Assembly (NCBI GenBank): GCA_023228765.1
Contig: JALOAM010000048.1
Span: 1 to 17,984, forward strand
DNA length: 17,984 bases
Source: Dehalococcoidia bacterium
Lineage (GTDB): Bacteria; Chloroflexota; Dehalococcoidia; UBA2979
Reading direction: 5' to 3'
Shown: piece after piece, positions 8,543 through 14,426 of the stretch
Numbering within the stretch: the first letter of the stretch is position 1
Layout of the letters: each line of letters opens with the position of its first letter
Position numbers and translations under genes: made by a program
Notes under the pieces: generated by a model
The model's input: only the letters and a program-made list of their open reading frames with translations
Database searches by the model: none
What the model was told of the DNA's origin: nothing

Positions 8543-9100
8543 TTAGACCTCGAGGAGCTCGCGCTCCTTGTCTTTGGCGAGGACTTCGACCTTCTCGATG
8601 TACTGCGAGGTCAGTTTCTCGACCTCGTCCAGGGCGCGGTGCTCCTCGTCCTCGGAGATTTCGCCATCCTTCGAGGCCTTCTTCAAGGCGTCGTTGGCAT
8701 TCCGTCGGGTGTTGCGGATGGAGATGCGGCCGTCCTCCGCCTTCCCGCTGACCTGCTTGGCCAGCTCCTTGCGGCGCTGCTCCGTCAGGGGAGGGATGGG
8801 CAGGCGGATGATGCGTCCATCGCTGTTGGGCGTGATGCCGATCTCGGAGGACTGGATCGCCTTGACGATCGGGTTCACGGTGCTCTTGTCGAACGGCGTG
8901 ATCGTGATCAGCTGCGCCTCCGGCGTCGCGAGGTTCGCGAGCTGGATGAGCTGCATCTTGGACCCGTAGACGTCCACGAGGAGGTGTTCGACCAGGGCGG
9001 TGGAGGCGCGGCCGGTGCGGATCGACTGGAGGTCGCGCTTCACGGCAGCTACGGCCGAGTCCATCTTTTCCTCGGCCTCGAGGAGGATCTCGTCAGTCAC
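8543..9100 (-). CDS. frr: Ribosome recycling factor
   Basis: RRF splits post-termination ribosomes together with EF-G. The protein is the characteristic two-domain helical and beta fold. The DLQSIRTGRAST segment (near residues 22-33), VDVYGSK and the C-terminal helix with RRNANDALKK are highly recognisable. I chose the GTG at 9100 because GGAGGGTG sits about 5 nt upstream, and it gives exactly 185 residues, the standard RRF length. ATGs at 9115 and 9127 would add 5 or 9 residues, and the first overlaps the Shine-Dalgarno sequence. It lies 35 bp upstream of uppS and 158 bp downstream of tsf. The pyrH gene that commonly sits between tsf and frr is not here. Confidence 0.96.
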   Translation of the reverse strand: MTDEILLEAEEKMDSAVAAVKRDLQSIRTGRASTALVEHLLVDVYGSKMQLIQLANLATPEAQLITITPFDKSTVNPIVKAIQSSEIGITPNSDGRIIRLPIPPLTEQRRKELAKQVSGKAEDGRISIRNTRRNANDALKKASKDGEISEDEEHRALDEVEKLTSQYIEKVEVLAKDKERELLEV

Positions 9101-9229
9101 GGTGTCACCCTCCATCGCTGGGGCCATCGGGTGAGGCGGCCGGAGACAGTCAGACTGCCACGATAGCGGAGCGCCCGCTGTGGTTCACCCGCTGCCCGAT
9201 CCTCCGTCGATGGTGACGGGAGGAGGGAG

Positions 9230-9252
9230 CGGGCGCCAGCAGCGGGCGCCCG
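9230..9252 (-). terminator. GC-rich hairpin after tsf, possible terminator
   Basis: An 8-bp perfect stem (CGGGCGCC paired with GGCGCCCG) around a 7-nt loop lies 6 nt beyond the tsf stop codon in the minus direction. The following minus-strand bases are C-rich and lack a T tract, so it may only attenuate, protect the rpsB-tsf mRNA end, or terminate weakly before frr. Confidence 0.4.
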
Positions 9253-9258
9253 AGGTTG

Positions 9259-9762
9259 TTACTGGCCGCCGAGCTCGAAGCGGGAGAACCGCGCGACGCG
9301 GATGTTCTCGCCGGTCTGGGCGATCTGGTCCTGGATCAGGTCGCCGATGGTCTTGCCGGCGTCCTTGATGAATGCCTGCGTCAGCAGCGCGTTTTCCTCG
9401 GCGGTGCCGGGAGCGTCCGCGGGGACCTCCTCCACCGTGAGGGCGCGCGGGCTCATCGCGGCGACCTGCATCGCGATGTCGCGCGCCAGCTGGCGGAATC
9501 CGTCCGTGCGGGCGACGAAGTCCGTCTCGCACTGCAACTCCACCATGGCGCCGATACGGCCCTGGTTGTGGATGTAGGCCTCCACCATGCCCTGGCCGGT
9601 GGCGCGGTCCGCGCGCTTCGCGGCCTGGGCGATGCCCCGCTCGCGCAGGATCTCGCGGGCCTTGTCGAAGGATCCGCCGGCCTCGTCCAGGGCGCGCTTG
9701 GCGTCCATGACGCCGGCGCCGGTCTCCTCGCGGAGACGCTTCACGTCGTCGGTGCTGACCAC
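9259..9762 (-). CDS. tsf: Elongation factor Ts, short form
   Basis: EF-Ts is the nucleotide exchange factor that reloads EF-Tu with GTP. The 167-residue product has the N-terminal UBA-like domain (VKRLREETGAGVMDAKRAL, residues 7-25) and the core motif TDFVAR at 80-85 that contacts EF-Tu. It contains one core subdomain and lacks the long coiled-coil region of the roughly 280-residue E. coli type. This short architecture is known from Thermus and Chloroflexota and is a main reason for the phylum suggestion. The GTG start at 9762 has GAGGAG 6 nt upstream. It follows rpsB by 114 bp, with a large hairpin between them, and precedes frr with no pyrH. Confidence 0.97.
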   Translation of the reverse strand: MVSTDDVKRLREETGAGVMDAKRALDEAGGSFDKAREILRERGIAQAAKRADRATGQGMVEAYIHNQGRIGAMVELQCETDFVARTDGFRQLARDIAMQVAAMSPRALTVEEVPADAPGTAEENALLTQAFIKDAGKTIGDLIQDQIAQTGENIRVARFSRFELGGQ

Positions 9763-9820
9763 GATGTGCTCCTCAGTGCAGCTGTGTGCAGATGTATGTG
9801 GGTGCTGGATGCGGAAGATG

Positions 9821-9865
9821 GTCTCCGGACCGGGGCGGCGAGGTCTGCCGTCCCGGTCCGAGGAC
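9821..9865 (-). promoter_or_regulatory. Large hairpin between rpsB and tsf
   Basis: Nineteen positions on each side pair around a 7-nt loop (9840-9846), with one mismatch and two G-U pairs; the inner core GGACCGGG/CCCGGTCC is perfect. It starts 11 nt after the rpsB stop and is followed by mixed sequence with no T tract. It looks like an intercistronic attenuator or an RNA stability element that sets the S2 to EF-Ts ratio, or a terminator of unusual type. The structure is seen; the function is inferred. Confidence 0.6.
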
Positions 9866-9876
9866 CTGCGGTCGGG

Positions 9877-10653
9877 TTACTCGGCGGCGGTCTCTGCCGG
9901 CGCCTCGTCGCCTTCGGGGGCGGGAGGCCGCTGGGCCTCCTGGAACTGCTGTTCCACCTCGCCGACGGCGATGCCCTCGATCACGGCTTCGGCGACGCGG
10001 CCGGTCATGAGCTGGATGGCGCGGATCGCATCATCGTTCGAGGGGATCGGGTAGTCGATCAGGTCCGGGTCCGAGTTGGTGTCGCACATCGCGACGATCG
10101 GGATGTTCAGCCGGCGCGCCTCCGCGATGGCGTTCTCCTCCATCGTGGGGTCCACGACGAAGAGGAGGCCCGGGACGCGCTTCATGTTGCGCAGGCCGCC
10201 GTAGAAGCGCTGCAGGCGCTCGAACTCCTTGGCCTGCACCATGCGCTCGCGCTTGGTCATGCTCTCGAAGGCGGTGTCGCCGGACGCCATCTGGTCAGAC
10301 AGCTTCTGGTAGTACCCGATGCGCGGCTGGATGGTCTGGAAGTTGGTCAGTGTGCCGCCGAGCCAGCGGTTGCTGATGTACGGCATGCCGCACCGCTCCG
10401 CTTCCTGCTCCACGATGCGGCGGGCCTGCTTCTTCGTCCCCACGAACAGCACCTGCTCGCCGGACGAGACCACCTCGCGCACCTTCTCCACGGCCTCATC
10501 GAGGGCGCGGACGGTCTTCGCGAGGTCAAGGATGTGGATCCCGTTGCGGGCGGTGAAGATGTACCGCCCCATGTGGGGGTTCCAGCGCCGCGTCTGGTGG
10601 CCGAAGTGGACCCCGGCCTCCAGCATCTGGCGCATGCTGATTCCTGCGGTCAT
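9877..10653 (-). CDS. rpsB: 30S ribosomal protein S2
   Basis: Ribosomal protein S2 of the small subunit, 258 residues. The first family signature is GVHFGHQ (14-20), followed by NPHMGRYIFTARNGIHI, FVGTKKQA and SNRWLGGTLTNF. The second signature region is NIPIVAMCDTNSDPD with YPIPSNDDA. The C-terminal tail (about residues 225-258) is Glu/Gln/Pro/Ala-rich and probably disordered, as in several phyla. I chose the ATG at 10653 because AGGAG lies 9 nt upstream and the conserved MRQMLEAG start follows at once; the frame continues to 10746 but without S2 similarity. It heads the minus-strand cluster and faces the fmdB-like gene divergently across 255 bp. Confidence 0.98.
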   Translation of the reverse strand: MTAGISMRQMLEAGVHFGHQTRRWNPHMGRYIFTARNGIHILDLAKTVRALDEAVEKVREVVSSGEQVLFVGTKKQARRIVEQEAERCGMPYISNRWLGGTLTNFQTIQPRIGYYQKLSDQMASGDTAFESMTKRERMVQAKEFERLQRFYGGLRNMKRVPGLLFVVDPTMEENAIAEARRLNIPIVAMCDTNSDPDLIDYPIPSNDDAIRAIQLMTGRVAEAVIEGIAVGEVEQQFQEAQRPPAPEGDEAPAETAAE

Positions 10654-10908
10654 GTACCTGTGCTCCTGCTCCCGACGCATAGATTTACCCCCGCTGGGTG
10701 CGAGGGCAGCACGCCGGCTTGTCTCTCTCAGATCGCTCCACGTCACCCGCGGGTCTCCCGCGAGCGCGCAGACGATCAGTATTACAGCGCGAGCGCCCTC
10801 CGGCTAGTGCTCGGAGCGCATCACGAGGCGTACGATACGCACCTCGATCACCCTCGCTCGATCGGATCGCGCCGCCCGGACCGCCGGGCTCGGCGTCGGA
10901 GGTTGGAC
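10654..10908. promoter_or_regulatory. Divergent promoter region between rpsB and the fmdB-like gene
   Basis: This 255-bp gap must hold promoters for the rpsB cluster (minus) and probably the fmdB-dtd-RRM genes (plus). Small dyads are visible: GCGTA-CGA-TACGC at 10828-10840, and CGCGGG-TCT-CCCGCG at 10748-10762, which would lie in the rpsB leader. I cannot identify a convincing -35/-10 pair on either strand, so the location of the promoters is inferred from gene layout only. Confidence 0.4.
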
Positions 10909-11241
10909 GTGCCGCGTTACGACTACCGCTGTGAAGCAGGCCACCAGTACGAACTCCAGCAGCCGTTCGGCTCGCCCACGGAGCATGAGTGCCAGAAGTG
11001 CGGCAAGCCTGCCCGCCGTATCGTGACTGTCGCCCCGCCGCTGATCTTCAAGGCCGGCGGCTACTACAAGACGGAGGGCCGCGACTTCAAGGCGGACGCC
11101 GCCTCAGGCGGTTCCGCGTCCTCCACCAGCTCGTCGTCGCGCTCCTCGGAGGGCTCGAAGAAGAGCGAGTCGAAGGCGAAGAAGTCAGACTCCTCCAAGA
11201 AGAAGAGCAGCAGCAAGAAGTCTGCCTCCGCCGCCGACTAG
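10909..11241 (+). CDS. FmdB-family zinc-ribbon protein with Ser/Lys-rich tail
   Basis: Small 110-residue protein opening with PRYDYRCEAGHQYE, the FmdB/CxxC regulatory-type zinc-ribbon N-terminus. The possible metal ligands are C8, H12, C28 and C31 (ECQKCGKPARR). The usual second cysteine of the first knuckle is missing: CEAGH stands where CxxCGH is common. Residues after about 65 are almost only Ser, Lys, Glu, Ala and Gly, a flexible and strongly basic tail. The GTG at 10909 has GGAGG about 6 nt upstream; the much longer open frame running in from 9256 is antisense to tsf and rpsB. It is 33 bp upstream of dtd and likely co-transcribed. The function of these small zinc ribbons is poorly defined. 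Confidence 0.85.
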   Translation: MPRYDYRCEAGHQYELQQPFGSPTEHECQKCGKPARRIVTVAPPLIFKAGGYYKTEGRDFKADAASGGSASSTSSSSRSSEGSKKSESKAKKSDSSKKKSSSKKSASAAD

Positions 11242-11274
11242 GGCAGGCATCCCTCAAAGAGCGGAACAGCCTTC

Positions 11275-11739
11275 GTGCGTGCCGTCGTCCAGCGTGTCTC
11301 GCGCGCCCGCGTCACCGTGGTGGATGAGACCACCGGCGCGATCGAGGCCGGACTGCTCGTCTACCTCGGCATCGGCCCGGAGGACGGCGACCGCGAGGTG
11401 GCGTGGCTGACCTCGAAGGTCGCGGACCTGCGTGTGTTCCCGGACGAGGAGGGGCGGTTCGACCGCTCCGTGAGTGACATCTCCGGCTCCGTGCTCGTCG
11501 TCTCCCAGTTCACCCTCTATGCCGACACCCGCCGAGGACGGCGCCCGTCCTTCACGGACGCCGCGCCCCCGGAGGTGGCCGCGCCGCTGGTGGATCGCGT
11601 CATGGACGCGCTCCGCGGTCGCGGGCTGCGCGTGGAGGGAGGGCGGTTCGGAGCGCACATGCTGGTGGACGCCGTGAACGACGGCCCGGTCACGATCCTG
11701 CTCGATTCCAACGATCTCGATCGGCCGCGCCGGGGCTAG
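11275..11739 (+). CDS. dtd: D-aminoacyl-tRNA deacylase
   Basis: Dtd hydrolyses D-amino acids, and glycine, mischarged on tRNA, protecting translation quality. The 154-residue protein starts with MRAVVQRVSRARVTV as in the family. The SQFTL motif (S77-Q78-F79-T80) carries the active-site region. The cross-subunit Gly-Pro motif appears as NDGPVT with G137-P138 cis-dipeptide residues. Length is close to the usual 145-150, with a short Arg/Gly C-terminal addition. The start is a GTG at 11275 with only a weak Shine-Dalgarno upstream (GCGGA), so coupling to the fmdB-like gene 33 bp before is plausible. No obvious terminator follows; the next gene begins 234 bp later. Confidence 0.96.
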   Translation: MRAVVQRVSRARVTVVDETTGAIEAGLLVYLGIGPEDGDREVAWLTSKVADLRVFPDEEGRFDRSVSDISGSVLVVSQFTLYADTRRGRRPSFTDAAPPEVAAPLVDRVMDALRGRGLRVEGGRFGAHMLVDAVNDGPVTILLDSNDLDRPRRG

Positions 11740-11921
11740 GAGGCGTCACGGCCAGGATCGGCAGTAGTGACACGAGATTGTGAGCCAACCTGTCACACCG
11801 TGTCTCTCGACGCGGCGTTGAACCTCGCATACGTTGGAGGCGCGTCGGATCCCGGTCTGACGCCCTCAGTCCGCTGGTTGTGTCATCCGAGCCTCCACGC
11901 GTGCACTGTCGGGAATGTTTG

Positions 11922-11961
11922 GACCGCCCCGGGCGGTCGTGTGTTGCCGGCACTGGCCGGC
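11922..11961 (+). promoter_or_regulatory. Two tandem stem-loops in the leader of the RRM gene
   Basis: GACCGCC-CCG-GGCGGTC (11922-11938) and GCCGGC-ACTG-GCCGGC (11946-11961) form two consecutive hairpins. The second ends 2 nt before the GGAG ribosome-binding site (11964-11967). Folding could gate access to the start of an RNA-binding protein gene, by autoregulation or temperature. The rest of the 234-bp gap from 11740 holds no gene and no clear promoter that I can identify. Confidence 0.45.
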
Positions 11962-11973
11962 GTGGAGATGCAC

Positions 11974-12426
11974 TTGAGTCAGCGTATTTACGTAGGAAAC
12001 CTGCCTTTCTCGGCCACTACCGAGGAAGTGGAGGAGCTGTTTGCGAGCTACGGCGAGGTCATCAGCGTGGCCCTGCCGACTGACCGCGAGACCGGCCGCC
12101 CGCGCGGCTTCGGCTTCGTGGAGATGGAAGACGCCGCCGCGAACGAGGCGATCCGCGCCCTGGACGGCACGGACTTCGGCGGCCGCAACCTGCGCGTGAA
12201 CCCCGCCCAGCCCCGCGAGTCGCGTGGCGGCGGCGGTGGTGGTGGCTACGGCGGCGGCGGTGGCGGCCGCGGTGGCTACGGCGGCGGTGGCGGCGGCTAC
12301 GGCGGTGGTGGCGGCGGCTACGGCGGTGGTGGCGGTGGCCGCGGCGGTGGAGGCGGTGGCTACGGCGGCGGTGGCCGCGGTGGCGACCGTGGTGGATACG
12401 GTGGCGGCGGTCGCGACCGCTACTAG
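11974..12426 (+). CDS. Glycine-rich RRM RNA-binding protein
   Basis: Single RNA-recognition-motif protein with a glycine-rich tail, 150 residues. RNP2 is IYVGNL (5-10) and RNP1 is RGFGFVEM (44-51), both with the aromatic residues that stack on RNA. Residues 85-146 are Gly with regularly spaced Tyr and Arg (RGG/GGY-like), ending in RDRY. Such proteins in cyanobacteria and Chloroflexota are linked to cold response and RNA chaperoning; that role is inferred here. I prefer the TTG at 11974, because GGAG lies 6 nt upstream and the product starts MSQRIYVGN as in relatives. The ATG at 11968 adds two residues but abuts GGAG. A larger open frame from 11767 has no similarity in its first part. A paralogue lies at the window end in opposite orientation. 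Confidence 0.94.
   Translation: MSQRIYVGNLPFSATTEEVEELFASYGEVISVALPTDRETGRPRGFGFVEMEDAAANEAIRALDGTDFGGRNLRVNPAQPRESRGGGGGGGYGGGGGGRGGYGGGGGGYGGGGGGYGGGGGGRGGGGGGYGGGGRGGDRGGYGGGGRDRY
12226..12411 (+). repeat. GGC/GGT codon repeat encoding the Gly-rich tail
   Basis: Low-complexity tract of GGC and GGT codons broken by TAC and CGC, with units such as TACGGCGGTGGTGGCGGCGG recurring. It encodes the (Gly)n-Tyr/Arg tail of the RRM protein and could vary in length by slippage. Confidence 0.85.
12397..12426 (+). repeat. 30-bp inverted repeat copy A (RRM gene 3' end)
   Basis: The last 30 bases of this RRM gene match the last 30 bases of the second RRM gene (17793-17822, opposite strand) with one mismatch. 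Together they form an inverted pair bracketing 5.4 kb. Confidence 0.8.
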
Positions 12427-12485
12427 GTTGAACGTGACCCGATAGGGAGAGCTCCCCGCTCCGATCGGATGGGACGCGGTGATGC

Positions 12486-12515
12486 GAAGAGGCCCGGCAG
12501 TTGCCGGGCCTCTTC
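12486..12515. terminator. Strong bidirectional hairpin terminator
   Basis: A 14-bp perfect stem (12486-12499 with 12502-12515, core AGGCCCGGCA/TGCCGGGCCT) around a 2-nt loop, with TTCTTG at and after its plus-strand foot. It lies 60 bp after the RRM stop and 33 bp beyond the stop of the convergent P-loop gene, so it probably ends both operons. Confidence 0.85.
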
Positions 12516-12547
12516 TTGTGCTCGCGATCCCCGCAGGCCGCCCTCCG

Positions 12548-13093
12548 TCAGCCGAACCGGGCGAGGCCTCTCGCGATCGCGTCCTGCACGCGGTCGGCGG
12601 TGGCGCGGGCGTCGGCGTCCGCGGTGGTGTCCAGGACGGCGCCGGGCTGGCGCTCCTGCGACACGGCGTCGGCGAACTCCGCATGGAGGGCGCGCACGCG
12701 GTGGGGGATCGAGGCTGCGCCGCGCGTGGCGTCCCGTTCGAGGCTTGCCTCGAGCGAGGGCAGCAGCGTCACGAACTGCACGTCCGCGTCCAGTCCGGCG
12801 AGGCCGGCCCGGTACGCCTCGGCGTCCGCGCCGACGATGACGTCGTCCACGATCACGGAGTAGCGGTAGCCGACGGCGTTCCGCGCGAGGGCGACCGCGG
12901 CATCCGAGGCCATGCGGAGTTGCTCCGCGGCCTGCGCGTCGTTCGCCCACGGGTGGCGGTACCCGGCGCGGACCCAGTGGCGCAGCTCGTCCACGGGGAC
13001 GTGCACCATGCGGTCGAACCGCTCGCAGATCGCGAGCGCGACGGAGGTCTTACCGGAGCCGGGCGGTCCCGTGACGATCAGCACCTGGTTCAT
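12548..13093 (-). CDS. Small P-loop kinase-like ATPase (AAA_33/CPT-like)
   Basis: A 181-residue P-loop protein. Walker A is GPPGSGKTS (9-17, K15). A conserved-looking acidic residue D35 lies in VPVDELRHW, where small-molecule kinases and zeta-toxin-like enzymes place a substrate or catalytic Asp. A Walker B-like VIVDD is at 80-84, and a lid-like Arg-rich stretch (LERDATR) follows. This layout fits the AAA_33 or chloramphenicol-phosphotransferase-like nucleotide kinases, most of whose substrates are unknown. The ATG at 13093 overlaps the stop of the upstream gene (ATGA) and has GAGGAGG about 9 nt before it. It is the last gene of a three-gene set and ends near the shared terminator. No specific function should be assumed. 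Confidence 0.85.
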   Translation of the reverse strand: MNQVLIVTGPPGSGKTSVALAICERFDRMVHVPVDELRHWVRAGYRHPWANDAQAAEQLRMASDAAVALARNAVGYRYSVIVDDVIVGADAEAYRAGLAGLDADVQFVTLLPSLEASLERDATRGAASIPHRVRALHAEFADAVSQERQPGAVLDTTADADARATADRVQDAIARGLARFG

Positions 13094-14007
13094 GCAGCTC
13101 GACCTCCTCGGGGTGGACGACGTTCGCGACGAGCGCCGCGACCTGGAGCGCGACGAGTGGGGTCGTAATACAGGTACGGGATGGGGCGCACGGTCGCGAC
13201 CGCACGGCCACCGCCGAGGGCGACCGCGGCCGCCAGCAGCCCCACGATCAGGCCGACGGTGCCATCGGTCGCTCCGTCGCCCATGGAACCGCCCTCGGCG
13301 GGGGTGACATCGGAGCCAGTGCTCCCAGTCGTCGCGCCACCGGAGTCGGTGGGGCCAGCCGGGCTTCCGGTGCCCACGCTCGGCGTGGCCGTGGCGGGCG
13401 CAGCGGGACCGACGCCGAGGAACGAGCCCTCGTCCCTTGGAGCGGACAGGTCCACCTCGGCGGGGGTCGTGCCCGCGGAGAAGACAAGGATGTCTGCGAT
13501 CGTCGGGTCCTGCGTCACGTCACACGGCGGGAAGGTGACACCGTACTGGGCCCACACGTCGGAGAACTGCTCGCCGAGGGCGGTCGCGGCCAGCTCCATG
13601 CCGGCGGTTTCGCCCCAGACGCGGCAGGGGCGTTCCACGATGAAGCTCGACACACTGGCACTGGCACCGGCCGCGGGCACGATGCCCGCCGCCGCCAGCA
13701 GCGCCCCGGCGTCCTCGGCGCTCGCGTCGATGTCGGCCTGGTCGAGGAACGCGAGCGTGACGTCACCGGCCTCGCCCGCGTCCTCCGAGTCCACCTGGAG
13801 CGCGAGGCCGAGTTGCACGCGCGCATCGGCGAAGATCCCCATCGCCGCGAACGCCCACTCGGCGTCCGGGCTACCCGTCTGCGCCGACGCCGTCGAGGGC
13901 GCACTCAGCATGAGTGCACCCGAGAGCAGCAGCGCGACGAGCGCCAGCAGGGACACGGGCTGGCCGACGCCGCGACGCGGGAGGTGCACCGCACGTTCCT
14001 CGGTCAT
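13090..14007 (-). CDS. Secreted, C-terminally membrane-anchored protein of unknown function
   Basis: A 305-residue protein I do not recognise. An Arg-containing n-region is followed by a hydrophobic segment (about 18-36) and an ASA-Q site near 40-43, a typical Sec signal peptide. The extracytoplasmic part (43-about 200) has acidic stretches and two cysteines, C128 and C162, which could form one disulfide. A low-complexity Pro/Thr/Ser/Gly linker runs at about 200-248. One transmembrane helix follows near 250-265, and the protein ends in an Arg/Gly/Pro-rich, strongly basic tail. The topology is a type I anchored surface protein. It overlaps its neighbours on both sides by ATGA, so it is probably made together with the NTF2-like and P-loop proteins. 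The tail sequence overlapping the next start is probably under weak constraint. Confidence 0.8.
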   Translation of the reverse strand: MTEERAVHLPRRGVGQPVSLLALVALLLSGALMLSAPSTASAQTGSPDAEWAFAAMGIFADARVQLGLALQVDSEDAGEAGDVTLAFLDQADIDASAEDAGALLAAAGIVPAAGASASVSSFIVERPCRVWGETAGMELAATALGEQFSDVWAQYGVTFPPCDVTQDPTIADILVFSAGTTPAEVDLSAPRDEGSFLGVGPAAPATATPSVGTGSPAGPTDSGGATTGSTGSDVTPAEGGSMGDGATDGTVGLIVGLLAAAVALGGGRAVATVRPIPYLYYDPTRRAPGRGARRERRPPRGGRAA

Positions 14008-14384
14008 GCCGCCTCGCCGGAGGGTGGGTCGGGGGTGTGCTGGTGGAAGGCGAGCCGCCAGCTCCCGCCGTGCTCGACGTAGAGACTACTGATGAGCGCG
14101 TCGTAGGGAGGCTGCCCTGCGCGCTGCGCGGCCACGCGATACGTCACGAGGATCGCATCCGGTGCGACTGGTGCCGCACGGACCTCGGTCATCTCGTAGG
14201 ACTGCCATGGCGGCGCCTGTCGCATCGCGTCGAGGATGGCGTCGCGATCGAGGAGGCCGATGCCGGGGAAGAGCATCGTCGCGTCCGGGGCCAGCACGTC
14301 CTGGTAGAAGTCGGCACCCCTCGGCGTGGAGAGGGCGTCCCAGCCCTCTCGCTCCAGGCGCACCATCTCGTCGGGATGGGTCAT
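14004..14384 (-). CDS. NTF2-like (SnoaL/DUF4440-type) protein
   Basis: A 126-residue cytoplasmic protein with the NTF2-like cone-fold pattern: an N-terminal helix (EMVRLEREGWDAL), the FYQDVLAPDATMLFPG strand and loop, DRDAILDAM, and a C-terminal strand pair ending SSLYVEHGGSWRLAFHQHTP. Members may be enzymes such as isomerases or cyclases, or only ligand-binding; no catalytic set is clear enough to assign a reaction. The ATG at 14384 has GGGAGAT just upstream. It is the first gene of the three-gene overlapping set, 42 bp after the nadC stop, so it may also be transcribed from the nadB side. Confidence 0.85.
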   Translation of the reverse strand: MTHPDEMVRLEREGWDALSTPRGADFYQDVLAPDATMLFPGIGLLDRDAILDAMRQAPPWQSYEMTEVRAAPVAPDAILVTYRVAAQRAGQPPYDALISSLYVEHGGSWRLAFHQHTPDPPSGEAA

Positions 14385-14426
14385 CGATCTCCCTCGCCGG
14401 CCCGTCCCTCTACCGTACCCGCGAAC

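Noticed and set aside
10779..10784. TAATAC on the minus strand as a -10 element for rpsB
   Set aside because: No matching -35 at about 17 bp upstream; a single six-base resemblance is too weak to claim.
9256..10908. Long plus-strand open frame running into the fmdB-like gene
   Set aside because: This part is antisense to tsf and rpsB and lacks domain similarity; only the 3' end from the GTG at 10909 is a real gene.
11740..11921. Possible sigma-70 promoter for the RRM gene (TCGACG ... TACGTT)
   Set aside because: Both hexamers match the consensus poorly, so no promoter is claimed.
12226..12411. CRISPR or minisatellite array
   Set aside because: The periodicity is codon repetition of Gly within a coding frame, with no unique spacers.
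12224..12445. Open frame of Ala/Val repeats overlapping the RRM tail
   Set aside because: It is the +1 frame of GGC/GGT codons (GCG/GTG), a by-product of the repeat.
12548..13093. Zeta toxin of a toxin-antitoxin system
   Set aside because: The P-loop and D35 are compatible, but no antitoxin gene is adjacent and the partners are an NTF2-like and an anchored protein, so toxin is not supported.
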